DNA from: Tenacibaculum tangerinum
GTDB taxonomy: Bacteria; Bacteroidota; Bacteroidia; Flavobacteriales; Flavobacteriaceae
NCBI RefSeq assembly: GCF_029853675.1
Contig: NZ_CP122539.1
Coordinates: 2,127,001-2,191,000, forward strand
Direction: 5' to 3'
DNA length: 64,000 nucleotides
Shown here: positions 1-8,591 of the stretch, piece after piece
Layout: every line of letters starts with the position of its first letter
Position numbering within the stretch: the stretch's first letter is position 1
The notes under the pieces: generated by a model
Told to the model about the DNA's origin: nothing
The model's input: only the letters and a program-made list of their open reading frames with translations
Databases searched by the model: none
Translations under genes and position numbers: made by a program

Positions 1-1
1 T

Positions 2-655
2 GTTGACTTGTCTTCATTTACAAATGCTGATCTCGGCAAGATTTTTGACTTTGATGACAGAGGTATCAATAATTTTGGATTAAAGTTTTCAAATTATGCC
101 ATGTCGCTAATCTTAGAAATAGAACACGGAGATAACGAATATGGTTGGGATTTGTTTCTAGATCCTTCAAAGATGGAAATACTACACTCCATTGCTGACG
201 GAAATACTGTAACTTTTGAAGATATTGATATTTTTAAACCATGCAGAAGTTCATTTAGTTTTAACCAACTTGGTACTACTGGCTCTTATGAAGCTACTTT
301 AAATAATGTAAATGTAGATGTAAATGCATTTTGGACACAAGGACCGGGTCAAACAGTTTATTCCGTTGGTGAGATGATTATACCAAAAATTTACGTGTTT
401 TTTACAAGTTTTTCTGGAAGTATGGTAACTAATTCTGTTGAAATTTTTAATAACGCTGAAGATGATTTGGACAGATTTTTTGAAATATATATGCAAACAA
501 ATTTTCATGAACCAACCAATGTAGAGATGGAAAATGCTTTCTTAGGTTTTTTAAATACTAGGTTAGCGTCTTATGGTGGTTTAGCAAAAAGACAACCTTC
601 AATTGGAAATAATTCTGCTGGTAAATTGTATAGTCATTGTTTATTTGGTTTTTAA
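2..655 (+). CDS. 3' end of an unrecognised protein (5' end outside window)
   Basis: The reading frame is open to the left edge of the window, and its first apparent start (TTG at 8) is not convincing, so this is probably the C-terminal ~217 residues of a longer protein. I recognise no domain. It is rich in N, D, F and T with alternating hydrophobic stretches that suggest beta structure, and ends in a short polar tail with one Cys. The next gene starts 1 base after the stop codon, so the two are probably translationally coupled. That layout (large protein tail, then a small cytoplasmic protein) also fits an effector/immunity pair, but nothing in the sequence proves it. Confidence 0.5.
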   Translation, partial: VDLSSFTNADLGKIFDFDDRGINNFGLKFSNYAMSLILEIEHGDNEYGWDLFLDPSKMEILHSIADGNTVTFEDIDIFKPCRSSFSFNQLGTTGSYEATLNNVNVDVNAFWTQGPGQTVYSVGEMIIPKIYVFFTSFSGSMVTNSVEIFNNAEDDLDRFFEIYMQTNFHEPTNVEMENAFLGFLNTRLASYGGLAKRQPSIGNNSAGKLYSHCLFGF

Positions 656-656
656 G

Positions 657-1313
657 ATGAATAAAGAAAACATTATTTCTGAAATTAAAAAGTATTATCC
701 AGAGTATGATAAAGTAAGCAGTTTATCTTTATTGGACTATTATAATACACCTGAGATAAAAGAGTTAAAAGTTTTAATGAATAAAAAATATAATCATAAT
801 GAATATTTTTTAAATGTTCCTAAATGGTTTGTTTTAAAAAAATGGCCCAAACCTATATTTACAAGACAAGCAAATATTCCAGATGTTATGTGGCCTTATT
901 TCTCCATATGGATTCATGATTTTGTAAATGGAGATCATTATACAATCACGGCTAGTCATATTATCCCTTTTTTTTTAATTTTTAGGTGGAAAAATAAAAA
1001 TATTTCTCCTCAAGGGTTTGATTATTTTGCTGAAGCTGTAGACAGAAAGCAATATTTTAGCAACCTAACATTTGAGGAATATAACCCTACACATGTTGTT
1101 GGTATAACTGTAGAGGAAATAGAAGAAATTTATCAAAAATACCTGGGAAGTAAATTGTTTAAAAACATTAAAATTTTGGATGAAATAGTATCTGGTATAT
1201 ATTTTGAAAATAATACAGAAAATAAATTTTTGATTAGGAGTTTATTTGATGGGGCTTCTAAACATAAGCTAAATAAACCATTTTTGGATGAATTAGGATC
1301 AGGATTGATTTAA
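657..1313 (+). CDS. Hypothetical cytoplasmic protein, 218 aa
   Basis: The start chosen is ATG 657, directly after the TAA of the upstream gene (653-655); an upstream TTG at 603 would overlap that gene and add an unlikely hydrophobic leader. There is no signal peptide or membrane segment. The protein is rich in K, E, Y and aromatic residues and I recognise no family. Tight coupling to the preceding gene suggests a linked function. It could be an immunity or chaperone partner of the upstream protein, but this rests on gene order only. Confidence 0.55.
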   Translation: MNKENIISEIKKYYPEYDKVSSLSLLDYYNTPEIKELKVLMNKKYNHNEYFLNVPKWFVLKKWPKPIFTRQANIPDVMWPYFSIWIHDFVNGDHYTITASHIIPFFLIFRWKNKNISPQGFDYFAEAVDRKQYFSNLTFEEYNPTHVVGITVEEIEEIYQKYLGSKLFKNIKILDEIVSGIYFENNTENKFLIRSLFDGASKHKLNKPFLDELGSGLI

Positions 1314-1455
1314 TCATCACAAGAGATGTTTTTTTTATGTATGAATAAAGTAATCTATTTATTTAGGAAGACTTATATGACATTTACAATATTTATTTTA
1401 AATTGTAGCTTACAACAACCGTCCTTTTATTCTAAATTTATTCAATCCTCTAAAA

Positions 1456-1761
1456 CTAAAATTTTATATTTAATTTTTTATGTGTTTTAAAAAAAATTAT
1501 TGTAAAAAATAGTTGAATAAAAATTGTAATAACCACACCTGTTTCCACAATAAGATTTACTTCACTAAACAGCAATTGAGTGAATAAGTTTGGAAAAGCA
1601 ACCAAAATAATACCTAGAGAAGTTAATAAAATATGGACAATAATAATCCAACGATGAATTTTGAGATTTAACTTATTGATTGTAAAATACATGATGCCAA
1701 TTATTAATAACAAAAATATAATTGGATAAGCTAAGTTAAAATGAGATACATTTGATGTCAT
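1456..1761 (-). CDS. Small membrane protein, 101 aa
   Basis: A short protein with about three to four predicted transmembrane segments (roughly residues 10-28, 37-55 and 70-92) and a basic C-terminus, so an inner-membrane location is likely. No family is recognised. It stands alone, with A/T-rich non-coding DNA on both sides, and runs opposite to the pair upstream. Confidence 0.55.
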   Translation of the reverse strand: MTSNVSHFNLAYPIIFLLLIIGIMYFTINKLNLKIHRWIIIVHILLTSLGIILVAFPNLFTQLLFSEVNLIVETGVVITIFIQLFFTIIFFKTHKKLNIKF

Positions 1762-2122
1762 AACTTTTTTGAAGATGCTTTATTTTTAATATTTATACCT
1801 AATAAGGATATTACAAAGAGTAAGCTTAATAAGCGTCCTATACAAAAATACATTTTTTTACAATAAACAAAAACCTCTATAAACAAAAAAGGATAAGGAT
1901 TTTTTTGATACCTTTTACAACTTCTTTTGAAAAGTAGCTAGCTTTAAAGCATCTTTAATCAGTTTACCAAATCTAAAATTATGCGAACACTTTTTATGTT
2001 GCTCGCATTTACCTTGTTGAGAGTTTCGATTCCCCTTTGCTTACCACAAAATAAGCAACTGATTATCATTGAAATAAACAAAACAGCACCATGCTAACAA
2101 CTTATAATATTTTATGTGTAAG

Positions 2123-2206
2123 AAAACATAGTAGTGTTTTTGCAAAAACGTAGTAATGATTTTAGTAAAACGTAGTAGTGTTTTGGATAAAACATACCTA
2201 TGTTTT
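2123..2206. repeat. Four 18-bp dyads spaced exactly 22 bp apart
   Basis: Units begin at 2123, 2145, 2167 and 2189. Each starts AAAAC(A/G)TA and ends TG(T/A)TTTT, so each 18-bp unit is itself an imperfect inverted repeat (for example AAAACGTAGTAGTGTTTT), followed by a 4-base spacer. The 22-bp period places every unit on about the same helical face. This is the layout of a cooperative regulator-binding array or of iterons. The binding protein and the controlled gene are unknown. Confidence 0.7.
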
Positions 2207-2414
2207 TATAACCTAATAAGTTAATTACTATTTCTGTAACATATTTCAGAATAAAATACCGTATTAAAAAACTAAAAATAAACTACCCCAATGCAAGCAT
2301 ACCGAGTATTTAAAAGAATTATGTAAGAATTTCGAGGTAAACCTCACAGAATTTAACTCTTCGCCATCATCCTTGAATTAAAAACGATGTCTACTATTAT
2401 AATAGTATTCCTAA

Positions 2415-2445
2415 TTGCTCAATTAAACCCAAAAAAGTATCTTTG
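2415..2445 (+). promoter_or_regulatory. Candidate asnS promoter (TTG-N20-TATCTTTG)
   Basis: TTG at 2415-2417 and TATCTTTG at 2438-2445 with a 20-base spacer match the Bacteroidota sigma-A consensus. The predicted leader of roughly 110 bases contains a 7-bp hairpin (ATTGAGG/CCTCAAT, 2455-2475). Confidence 0.45.
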
Positions 2446-2560
2446 CTTGATTTTATTGAGGATATAAACCTCAATGAAGTACATATCTATATAAAAATAG
2501 TAGAACAATTAAGTTTTAAAGTTTTACTTTACAAATTACAAATGATCATATTTTAAGCAG

Positions 2561-3994
2561 ATGGAAAGAAGTAGCGTTAAAGAATTATTACAGTCTGATA
2601 AATTTTTACAAGAAGTATACGTAAAAGGTTGGGTAAGAACTTTTAGAAGCAATCGTTTTATTGCTTTAAATGACGGATCAACCATTCATAATATTCAGTG
2701 TGTTGTAGATTTTGAGAATACCGATGAAACGTTATTAAAGAGAATTAATACGGGCGCTGCTGTGAGTATTCAAGGTACGTTGGTAGAAAGTCAAGGTAAA
2801 GGACAAACTGTAGAAATTCAGGTAAGTCAGTTAGAAATTTTAGGAGACTCGAACCCAGAAGAATACCCTATACAGCCTAAAAAACATAGTTTTGAGTTTT
2901 TACGCGAAAATGCACACTTGCGTGTTCGTACCAATACCTTTAGTGCGGTTATGCGTTTGCGCTCTGCATTGTCGTTTGCTGTGCATCAGTATTTTCAGCT
3001 AAACGGATTTTATTATGTAAACACTCCGATTATTACGGGTTCTGATGCTGAAGGAGCAGGAGAAATGTTTAAAGTTACCAATTTCGAAGCCAATAAAGCT
3101 CCTGTAAATGAAGAGGGTGAAATTGATTATTCTCAAGATTTCTTCGGAAAAGAAACCAACCTCACCGTTTCTGGTCAGTTAGAAGCTGAAACATACGCTA
3201 TGGCATTGGGTAAAGTATATACTTTCGGTCCTACTTTTAGAGCAGAAAACTCAAATACAACCCGCCATTTGGCAGAATTTTGGATGATTGAGCCCGAAGT
3301 TGCCTTTAATGATTTAGATGCGAATATGGACTTGTCGGAAGATTTTATCAAATACGTATTACAATACGTTTTAGATAATTGTTATGACGATTTAGAATTT
3401 CTAGACAACCGTTTGGCGCAAGAAGAAAAAGCAAAGCCACAAGCACAACGTAGCGAAATGGGCTTGCTTGAAAGGTTAAAATTCGTTGTAGAGAACAACT
3501 TCAAACGTGTAAGTTATACCGAGGCAATTGAAATTTTACGCAACTCTAAACCCAATAAAAAGAAAAAATTCCAATTCCCTGTGAACGAATGGGGGGTTGA
3601 TTTACAGTCTGAACACGAACGTTACTTAGTTGAAAAACACTTTAAATGTCCTGTAATATTGTTTGACTATCCTGCAAACATCAAGGCATTTTACATGCGT
3701 TTAAATGAAGATGGTAAAACCGTTCGCGCTATGGATGTGTTATTCCCAGGAATTGGTGAAATGGTCGGAGGTTCGCAAAGAGAAGAACGTTTAGAAGTAC
3801 TTAAAGAAAAAATGGCAGAACTAAATATTCCAGAAGAAGAATTATGGTGGTATTTAGATACTCGTAAATTTGGTACTGCAGTACATTCAGGTTTTGGTTT
3901 AGGCTTTGAACGCTTGGTATTATTTACTACAGGAATGAGTAATATTCGTGATGTAATTCCTTTTCCAAGAACCCCGCAAAATGCCGAGTTTTAA
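2561..3994 (+). CDS. asnS: Asparaginyl-tRNA synthetase
   Basis: Charges tRNA-Asn with asparagine in the cytoplasm. At 477 aa it is close to the usual ~465. An N-terminal OB-fold anticodon-binding domain (about residues 15-110) is followed by a class II catalytic core with motif 2 around FGPTFRAE (near residue 222) and motif 3 GFGLGFERL (near 443). The insert at about 160-210 is as seen in bacterial AsnRS. The AsnRS rather than AspRS assignment rests on overall similarity. A strong hairpin terminator follows (4020-4053), so it is transcribed separately from rpoN. Confidence 0.97.
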   Translation: MERSSVKELLQSDKFLQEVYVKGWVRTFRSNRFIALNDGSTIHNIQCVVDFENTDETLLKRINTGAAVSIQGTLVESQGKGQTVEIQVSQLEILGDSNPEEYPIQPKKHSFEFLRENAHLRVRTNTFSAVMRLRSALSFAVHQYFQLNGFYYVNTPIITGSDAEGAGEMFKVTNFEANKAPVNEEGEIDYSQDFFGKETNLTVSGQLEAETYAMALGKVYTFGPTFRAENSNTTRHLAEFWMIEPEVAFNDLDANMDLSEDFIKYVLQYVLDNCYDDLEFLDNRLAQEEKAKPQAQRSEMGLLERLKFVVENNFKRVSYTEAIEILRNSKPNKKKKFQFPVNEWGVDLQSEHERYLVEKHFKCPVILFDYPANIKAFYMRLNEDGKTVRAMDVLFPGIGEMVGGSQREERLEVLKEKMAELNIPEEELWWYLDTRKFGTAVHSGFGLGFERLVLFTTGMSNIRDVIPFPRTPQNAEF

Positions 3995-4019
3995 AAAAGT
4001 AAAAAAAATCATAAATATC

Positions 4020-4053
4020 AATCGTCATTCTTCAAGGAATGACGATTTTTTTT
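4020..4053 (+). terminator. Rho-independent terminator of asnS
   Basis: An 11-bp perfect stem (AATCGTCATTC / GAATGACGATT) with a 6-base loop, followed by an eight-T run. Confidence 0.85.
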
Positions 4054-4064
4054 GTCCTATTTCA

Positions 4065-4072
4065 TATCTTTG
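4065..4072 (+). promoter_or_regulatory. Candidate rpoN -7 box TATCTTTG
   Basis: TATCTTTG lies five bases before the rpoN ATG, implying a leaderless or nearly leaderless mRNA. No good -33 TTG is found at the expected distance, so this is tentative. Confidence 0.35.
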
Positions 4073-4077
4073 TAACT

Positions 4078-5541
4078 ATGCTAAAACAAAGTTTACATCA
4101 AAAATTATTGCAGAAGTTATCTCCTCAACAAATTCAGTTGATGAAGTTAATTCAATTACCTACGCAAGCTTTTGAAGAGCGCTTGAAACAAGAAATTGAA
4201 GAAAATCCTGCGTTAGATACTGGTAAAGAAGAGCCTGAAAACTTTGAAGATACGCTAGCGAACGATACAGATTATGATGATTCTGGAAACGAAAAAATTG
4301 AAGCTGAAGACATTAATATCGATGAATACTTGAGCGATGATGAATACCCTAGCTATAAAACACAAACCAACAACTATTCATCTGACGATGAAGACAAGCA
4401 AATTCCTTATGCTGCTGGTACCAGTTTTCATCAATCGTTAAAAAACCAATTAAACACCTTTAGAATTAACGAAGAAGAGCGTGCTATTGCCGAATTTTTA
4501 GTAGGTAGTATTGATGATAGCGGGTATATTCGTAGAGATATTATTGATTTAGTGGACGATTTAGCTTTTACTCAAAATGTTTTTACTACTGAAGAAAAGG
4601 TGCAAGATGTTTTAGTAAATGTAGTTCAAAAATTAGACCCTACAGGTGTTGGTGCTTTAAACCTAAAAGAATGCTTAATCATTCAGTTAAAAGCGAAGTC
4701 AGAAAATGAAACAAGGGCCTTGGCTATTAAAATTCTTGAAGATGCTTTTGACCACTTTGTGAAAAAACACTACAAAAAGCTTCTTGAAAAATTTAATATT
4801 TCTGAAGAACAGCTAAAAAATGCGATTGCTGAAATAAGTAAATTAAACCCTAAACCCGGTAGCTCTTACGCAGGAAACAATAAAATTGCAGAACAAATAG
4901 TACCCGATTTTTCTATCAGAATTATTGATGGAAACTTAGATTTGACGTTAAACTCTCGCAACGCCCCTGAGCTTCATGTATCTAGAGAGTATAACAACAT
5001 GTTAAAGGGATATCAAAATTCAAAAGAAAAAACCAAATCGCAGAAAGATGCAGTGCTATTTATCAAACAGAAATTAGACGCTGCCAAATGGTTTATCGAT
5101 GCGATAAAGCAACGCCAACAAACACTATTGGTAACCATGAATGCAATTATGCATCGACAAGAAGAATATTTTTTAACAGGTGATGAGCGCAAGTTAAAAC
5201 CGATGATTTTAAAAGATATTGCCGATGAGATAAACATGGACGTCTCGACAGTTTCTAGAGTAGCTAGCAGCAAATATGTGTCTACACCTTATGGTACAAA
5301 ACTAATCAAAGAATTCTTTTCTGAATCAATGAAAAACGACCAAGGGGAAGATGTTTCTACGAAAGAAATAAAAAAGATTTTAGAAACTGTGATTCTGGAG
5401 GAGAATAAACAAAAACCTCTTACAGATGAAAAATTGTCAAAAATTTTGAAAGAAAAAGGGTATCCAATTGCAAGGAGAACAGTTGCTAAGTATCGTGAAC
5501 AGCTAGACATTCCGGTAGCTAGATTACGTAAAGAAATTTAA
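4078..5541 (+). CDS. rpoN: RNA polymerase sigma-54 factor
   Basis: Alternative sigma factor that directs RNA polymerase to -24/-12 promoters and needs an AAA+ activator. The start at ATG 4078 (487 aa) is preferred over 4039, because the protein then begins with the classic Gln/Leu-rich activator-interaction region I (QKLSPQQIQLMKLIQLP, residues ~10-27). An acidic linker (about 50-110), the core-binding domain, the helix-turn-helix and the RpoN box ARRTVAKYRE (about residues 465-474) follow. Its stop overlaps the start of the next gene (TAATG). No sigma-54 activator is encoded in this window. Confidence 0.95.
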   Translation: MLKQSLHQKLLQKLSPQQIQLMKLIQLPTQAFEERLKQEIEENPALDTGKEEPENFEDTLANDTDYDDSGNEKIEAEDINIDEYLSDDEYPSYKTQTNNYSSDDEDKQIPYAAGTSFHQSLKNQLNTFRINEEERAIAEFLVGSIDDSGYIRRDIIDLVDDLAFTQNVFTTEEKVQDVLVNVVQKLDPTGVGALNLKECLIIQLKAKSENETRALAIKILEDAFDHFVKKHYKKLLEKFNISEEQLKNAIAEISKLNPKPGSSYAGNNKIAEQIVPDFSIRIIDGNLDLTLNSRNAPELHVSREYNNMLKGYQNSKEKTKSQKDAVLFIKQKLDAAKWFIDAIKQRQQTLLVTMNAIMHRQEEYFLTGDERKLKPMILKDIADEINMDVSTVSRVASSKYVSTPYGTKLIKEFFSESMKNDQGEDVSTKEIKKILETVILEENKQKPLTDEKLSKILKEKGYPIARRTVAKYREQLDIPVARLRKEI

Positions 5542-6140
5542 TGCGCTGGCATCAATTTATATCTACCATTTTACATCCAATTGTAATGCCAACGATAGGT
5601 GTTATTTTGTATCTAATATTTTCTCCTATTTACTTAAACCAACGACAACAATACTCTATTTTGGCGATTGTTTTTACTGCTACTTATCTTATTCCATTAC
5701 TATTACTCGTGTTTTTAAAATCTGTTGGCTATGTAAAATCCTTTCGTGTACATAGTATTAACGAGCGAAAATTTCCTATTTTCTTTATGATAACTTTGTT
5801 TATGATTTTGGGAAGATTGTTTACAAGTATGAGTTTGATAAGAGATCTTAGTTATTTATTTTATGGAACTGTGTTTGGATTGGCCATTATTTACCTATTG
5901 TTTTCTTTTAAAATTAAAGCAAGCTTACATCTATTATCAATGGGAGTAGCAGTTGGATACTTTTTGTTATTTGGGCAAATACAGGGGGTTTATGTACTTC
6001 CTGCGGTTATAGTATTTGTTTTTTTATCCGGACTTTTAGCAAGTGCTAGATTACACCTAAAAGCGCATACAGTAACAGAGGTGTACCTTGGTTTTTTTAT
6101 TGGCTTTGTTGGCCCTTTTATAACCTATTACATTTTATAG
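5541..6140 (+). CDS. Multi-pass membrane protein, PAP2-like
   Basis: A 199-aa integral membrane protein with about six transmembrane helices. The C-terminal segment (SARLHLKAHTVTEVYLGF) resembles the third motif region of PAP2-type phosphatases, with His in a plausible place, but the full KX6RP and SGH motifs are not visible, so catalysis is uncertain. It is translationally coupled to rpoN (TAATG). It overlaps the convergent porT gene by 6 bases. Confidence 0.7.
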   Translation: MRWHQFISTILHPIVMPTIGVILYLIFSPIYLNQRQQYSILAIVFTATYLIPLLLLVFLKSVGYVKSFRVHSINERKFPIFFMITLFMILGRLFTSMSLIRDLSYLFYGTVFGLAIIYLLFSFKIKASLHLLSMGVAVGYFLLFGQIQGVYVLPAVIVFVFLSGLLASARLHLKAHTVTEVYLGFFIGFVGPFITYYIL

Positions 6141-6800
6141 AAGGTAAAAACTTAACCCAAGTTTAACGATGTTACTATCTATTGAAGCTCCGTTTAGCGT
6201 TGCATCTTTAAACATAGGTGAAAGTGCGTAATACGCATAAAAATTAAAGGTTCCATAACCTGCAGATATGCTTAAACCTGTTTGCCAATCATTGTATTTT
6301 TCGATATTCGATAGGTTAACCTTACCAGTAGGTAACTTGTAACTAAAGCTATTGCTTAAATTATAGGTAATTTTAAATCCTGCATAAAAACGCCAAAAGG
6401 AATAGGTATTGGCATCGGAAGATCGCCACCGAAACTGTATGGGCATTTCTATATTATGAAGCTTAATGGTATTTGAGGTAATATTTGGATCTATTTCATA
6501 CTCGCTACCTCCCTCACTTACTTTTAATCTGTGGTTAAATGAATCGTAGCTATATCCTAAACCAATGGCAAAAGCTGTTCTTCCGCTTTTATGAAAAGGT
6601 ATGTCTTTCATATAACCAGCCGCTATACCATAGGAAAAACCTGTTTTCGCTACCTCATCTGGTTGATTTTGTAATAAATTATACGTAATATCAATATATA
6701 ACTGATCTTCCCAATAAGAGTCTCCTATCTGTAATGAGTCCTTTTGAGAGTATATACTCAATGATGTAAAAAAGAACAAAAAAAGTACAACGTATTTCAT
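6135..6800 (-). CDS. porT: PorT family outer-membrane barrel (type IX secretion)
   Basis: A 221-aa protein with a signal peptide (MKYVVLFLFFFTSLSIYSQ, cut near residue 19) and alternating amphipathic strands ending in an aromatic/hydrophobic C-terminus (GLSFYLL), as in PorT, an outer-membrane protein needed for type IX secretion and gliding in Bacteroidota. Family length is about 220-245 aa. Its position next to rpoN and downstream of an exbB/exbD block is, from memory, typical of flavobacterial porT. A terminator (6971-7000) lies between it and the exbD genes, so it probably has its own promoter. Confidence 0.8.
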   Translation of the reverse strand: MKYVVLFLFFFTSLSIYSQKDSLQIGDSYWEDQLYIDITYNLLQNQPDEVAKTGFSYGIAAGYMKDIPFHKSGRTAFAIGLGYSYDSFNHRLKVSEGGSEYEIDPNITSNTIKLHNIEMPIQFRWRSSDANTYSFWRFYAGFKITYNLSNSFSYKLPTGKVNLSNIEKYNDWQTGLSISAGYGTFNFYAYYALSPMFKDATLNGASIDSNIVKLGLSFYLL

Positions 6801-6970
6801 AATAGTTACTTAATACTATTTTACGACCAAATTACGTATGTGAAAATACAATTCATTAAACATAAGTTTAAATACGTCACCCCGAACTCAGCTTATTTAG
6901 TTACAAAAACTAACAATTTGAAATTCACAATTCATAATTGTATAACGGTAAAGATAGCTTTTTTGTATAA

Positions 6971-7000
6971 AAAAAGAGCAATCTAATGATTGCTCTTTTT
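6971..7000 (-). terminator. Terminator after the exbB-exbD operon
   Basis: A 13-bp perfect stem (AAAAAGAGCAATC / GATTGCTCTTTTT) with a 4-base loop, just downstream of the second exbD stop on the minus strand. The T-run is usable in either direction. Confidence 0.8.
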
Positions 7001-7018
7001 GTTTATATTTAAAAGTAA

Positions 7019-7489
7019 TTACTTTCTTATAGAACTTCCTTTGTTAACAGATAAACTAAGCTTAAGAGCGTTTACGTCTCTTAATTTTTCTCGAATATCG
7101 GCTAAGGTACCTACACTCGATTCTCTATCTGCTTTAATAGAAGTGGTCATAAAAGGTACTTCAGCTTCAGATACATTGTCTCTTTCAAGATATATAAACG
7201 ATGGAATGTCCTCTGGTGTGGCAATCTTATCGTTTAACTGAATTCTGTTATATCCAGTACCATACTTAGCATCTTTTGCTTTACCTACATAAATCGTACT
7301 TACCAAACTTTTACGTTCTAACTTTTTTACTTCGTTTGCACTAGGTAAACGAGGAGAATCAATTAATAAATCTGTCTCTCTCATCGTAGTAGTTACCATA
7401 AAAAAGAATAATAACATAAAAACAATATCTGGTAAGGAAGCCGTAGATAAAGCGGGCAATCCTGTTTTCTTCTTTTTAAATTTAGACAT
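7019..7489 (-). CDS. exbD: ExbD/TolR-family transport protein (second copy)
   Basis: A 156-aa single-pass inner-membrane protein of a TonB- or Tol-type proton-driven motor. A short basic N-terminus is followed by one transmembrane helix (about residues 20-37, LPDIVFMLLFFFMVTTTM) carrying the key membrane Asp, then a periplasmic domain. It lies 15 bases downstream of another exbD; two ExbD paralogs beside one ExbB are common in Bacteroidota and may form mixed motors. Confidence 0.9.
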   Translation of the reverse strand: MSKFKKKKTGLPALSTASLPDIVFMLLFFFMVTTTMRETDLLIDSPRLPSANEVKKLERKSLVSTIYVGKAKDAKYGTGYNRIQLNDKIATPEDIPSFIYLERDNVSEAEVPFMTTSIKADRESSVGTLADIREKLRDVNALKLSLSVNKGSSIRK

Positions 7490-7504
7490 AAGTTATTGTT
7501 TTTA

Positions 7505-8137
7505 TTATTGAACGTTTGTTGGGTCGGTATCTGATATAATTTGTGGATAGCTATCCTTTATATCTTCTACTTTCTTTCTTAATGACTCATCTTTTCTTGC
7601 GCTATCAATAAAAGCCTTTTCAAGTTCATCGTAACTCATCCCGTATTTTTCCTGAGATAGTCTGTTACGTAACTCTGTATAAGCTCTTAACAATTCATTC
7701 TGTACAGCGACATACGTACCATATTCAGTACCTCGATCACTCTCTACAGATATGATTGCTTTATTTGGATGGTCTGAAGACGCAGGATCTCTTTCACCCT
7801 TACAGTAATCGCAAGTAGTTCCTACTTCCTTTCCTGGCATTGGGTTACCAGTTCCTCCACCATTATCTATAAATTTCTTAGCAGCATCTTTTAAGTCTTT
7901 CAACTCCATAAACCGATCTTCTACCAAAAGCTGATTGTTACGGTTAATGCTTACTTGAAAAATATTCTTCTCTTTTATTAATGGTTTCTCCTGATTCTCT
8001 GGTTGCTTTTCAGCTAATTTTTTAGGAATACCTGAGTCTACATCCATTGTTGTTGTTACAAGGAAAAAGATAAGTAGCAAGAAGGCAATATCTGCCATCG
8101 AACCTGCATTAATTTCTGGGTTTTCTCTTCTTGCCAT
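7505..8137 (-). CDS. exbD: ExbD/TolR-family transport protein with CxxC insert
   Basis: A 210-aa ExbD paralog, about 60-70 residues longer than the family norm. The transmembrane helix at about residues 14-31 (SMADIAFLLLIFFLVTTTM) has the conserved Asp. The periplasmic part carries an insert with a CxxC pair (C109/C112, CDYC), which could form a disulfide or bind metal. It sits 15 bases before the shorter exbD and 6 bases after the 146-aa membrane gene. Confidence 0.88.
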   Translation of the reverse strand: MARRENPEINAGSMADIAFLLLIFFLVTTTMDVDSGIPKKLAEKQPENQEKPLIKEKNIFQVSINRNNQLLVEDRFMELKDLKDAAKKFIDNGGGTGNPMPGKEVGTTCDYCKGERDPASSDHPNKAIISVESDRGTEYGTYVAVQNELLRAYTELRNRLSQEKYGMSYDELEKAFIDSARKDESLRKKVEDIKDSYPQIISDTDPTNVQ

Positions 8138-8143
8138 AATACA

Positions 8144-8584
8144 CTACGATTTAACTAATCCTTTTAATAAATCCCACACGAAGAAACCTCCTGCGATCAC
8201 TATTAATATAATACTTAACCATATACCTGTACCAGTATTTTTTGATACACTACTTCCTGCTGTTGCTACAATTTCACTGTTAGCACCAACTACTTGTCCA
8301 TCTCCTGCAAGCATGTAAGATATTACAAATAGCACTCCCAGTCCTAGTAATCCTAATAATGACTTTTTTAAAGCCGCTGGGTTTTTTAGCAAGCTAAAAA
8401 GCGAAGCTAATATGGTTACCGCTACGGCTAATCCGAGTAAAATTAACGAATAAGTTACCAAAGGTGACACCGCATCTGACATTCCTGCAACATCTTCTTT
8501 CTCTATACCCAAAGTTCTCACAAAAAGAACTATACCGATAAGAGACAGCAATGCTACAATAATTGTTAAAAATTTATTTTTCAT
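8144..8584 (-). CDS. Membrane protein between exbB and exbD, 146 aa
   Basis: About four predicted transmembrane segments (roughly residues 5-23, 42-65, 74-92 and 120-140). It lies 7 bases after exbB and 6 bases before exbD, so it is co-transcribed and probably an accessory subunit of the same energising complex. I do not recognise a named family. Confidence 0.75.
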   Translation of the reverse strand: MKNKFLTIIVALLSLIGIVLFVRTLGIEKEDVAGMSDAVSPLVTYSLILLGLAVAVTILASLFSLLKNPAALKKSLLGLLGLGVLFVISYMLAGDGQVVGANSEIVATAGSSVSKNTGTGIWLSIILIVIAGGFFVWDLLKGLVKS

Positions 8585-8591
8585 ACCTTAA

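Larger units (their letters stand above)
1762..2560. other. 800-base gene-free stretch upstream of asnS
   Basis: No convincing gene. It contains the 22-bp-phased dyad array (2123-2206), a short GAGG-TAAA-CCTC inverted repeat at 2334-2345, a promoter-like pair at 2415-2445 and a 7-bp-stem hairpin at 2455-2475. A stop-bounded frame from 2377 to 2553 reads like protein but has no good start codon; it may be the relic of a lost gene. Confidence 0.5.

Noticed and set aside
603..656. Upstream TTG start for the 218-aa gene
   Set aside because: It overlaps the previous gene and would add a hydrophobic leader; ATG 657 directly after the stop fits coupled translation.
2123..2206. CRISPR-like array
   Set aside because: Units are palindromic and only 4 bases apart; there are no spacers of 25-40 bases and no cas genes nearby.
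4039..4077. Earlier start of rpoN
   Set aside because: It would begin inside the asnS terminator hairpin; ATG 4078 gives the typical sigma-54 N-terminus.
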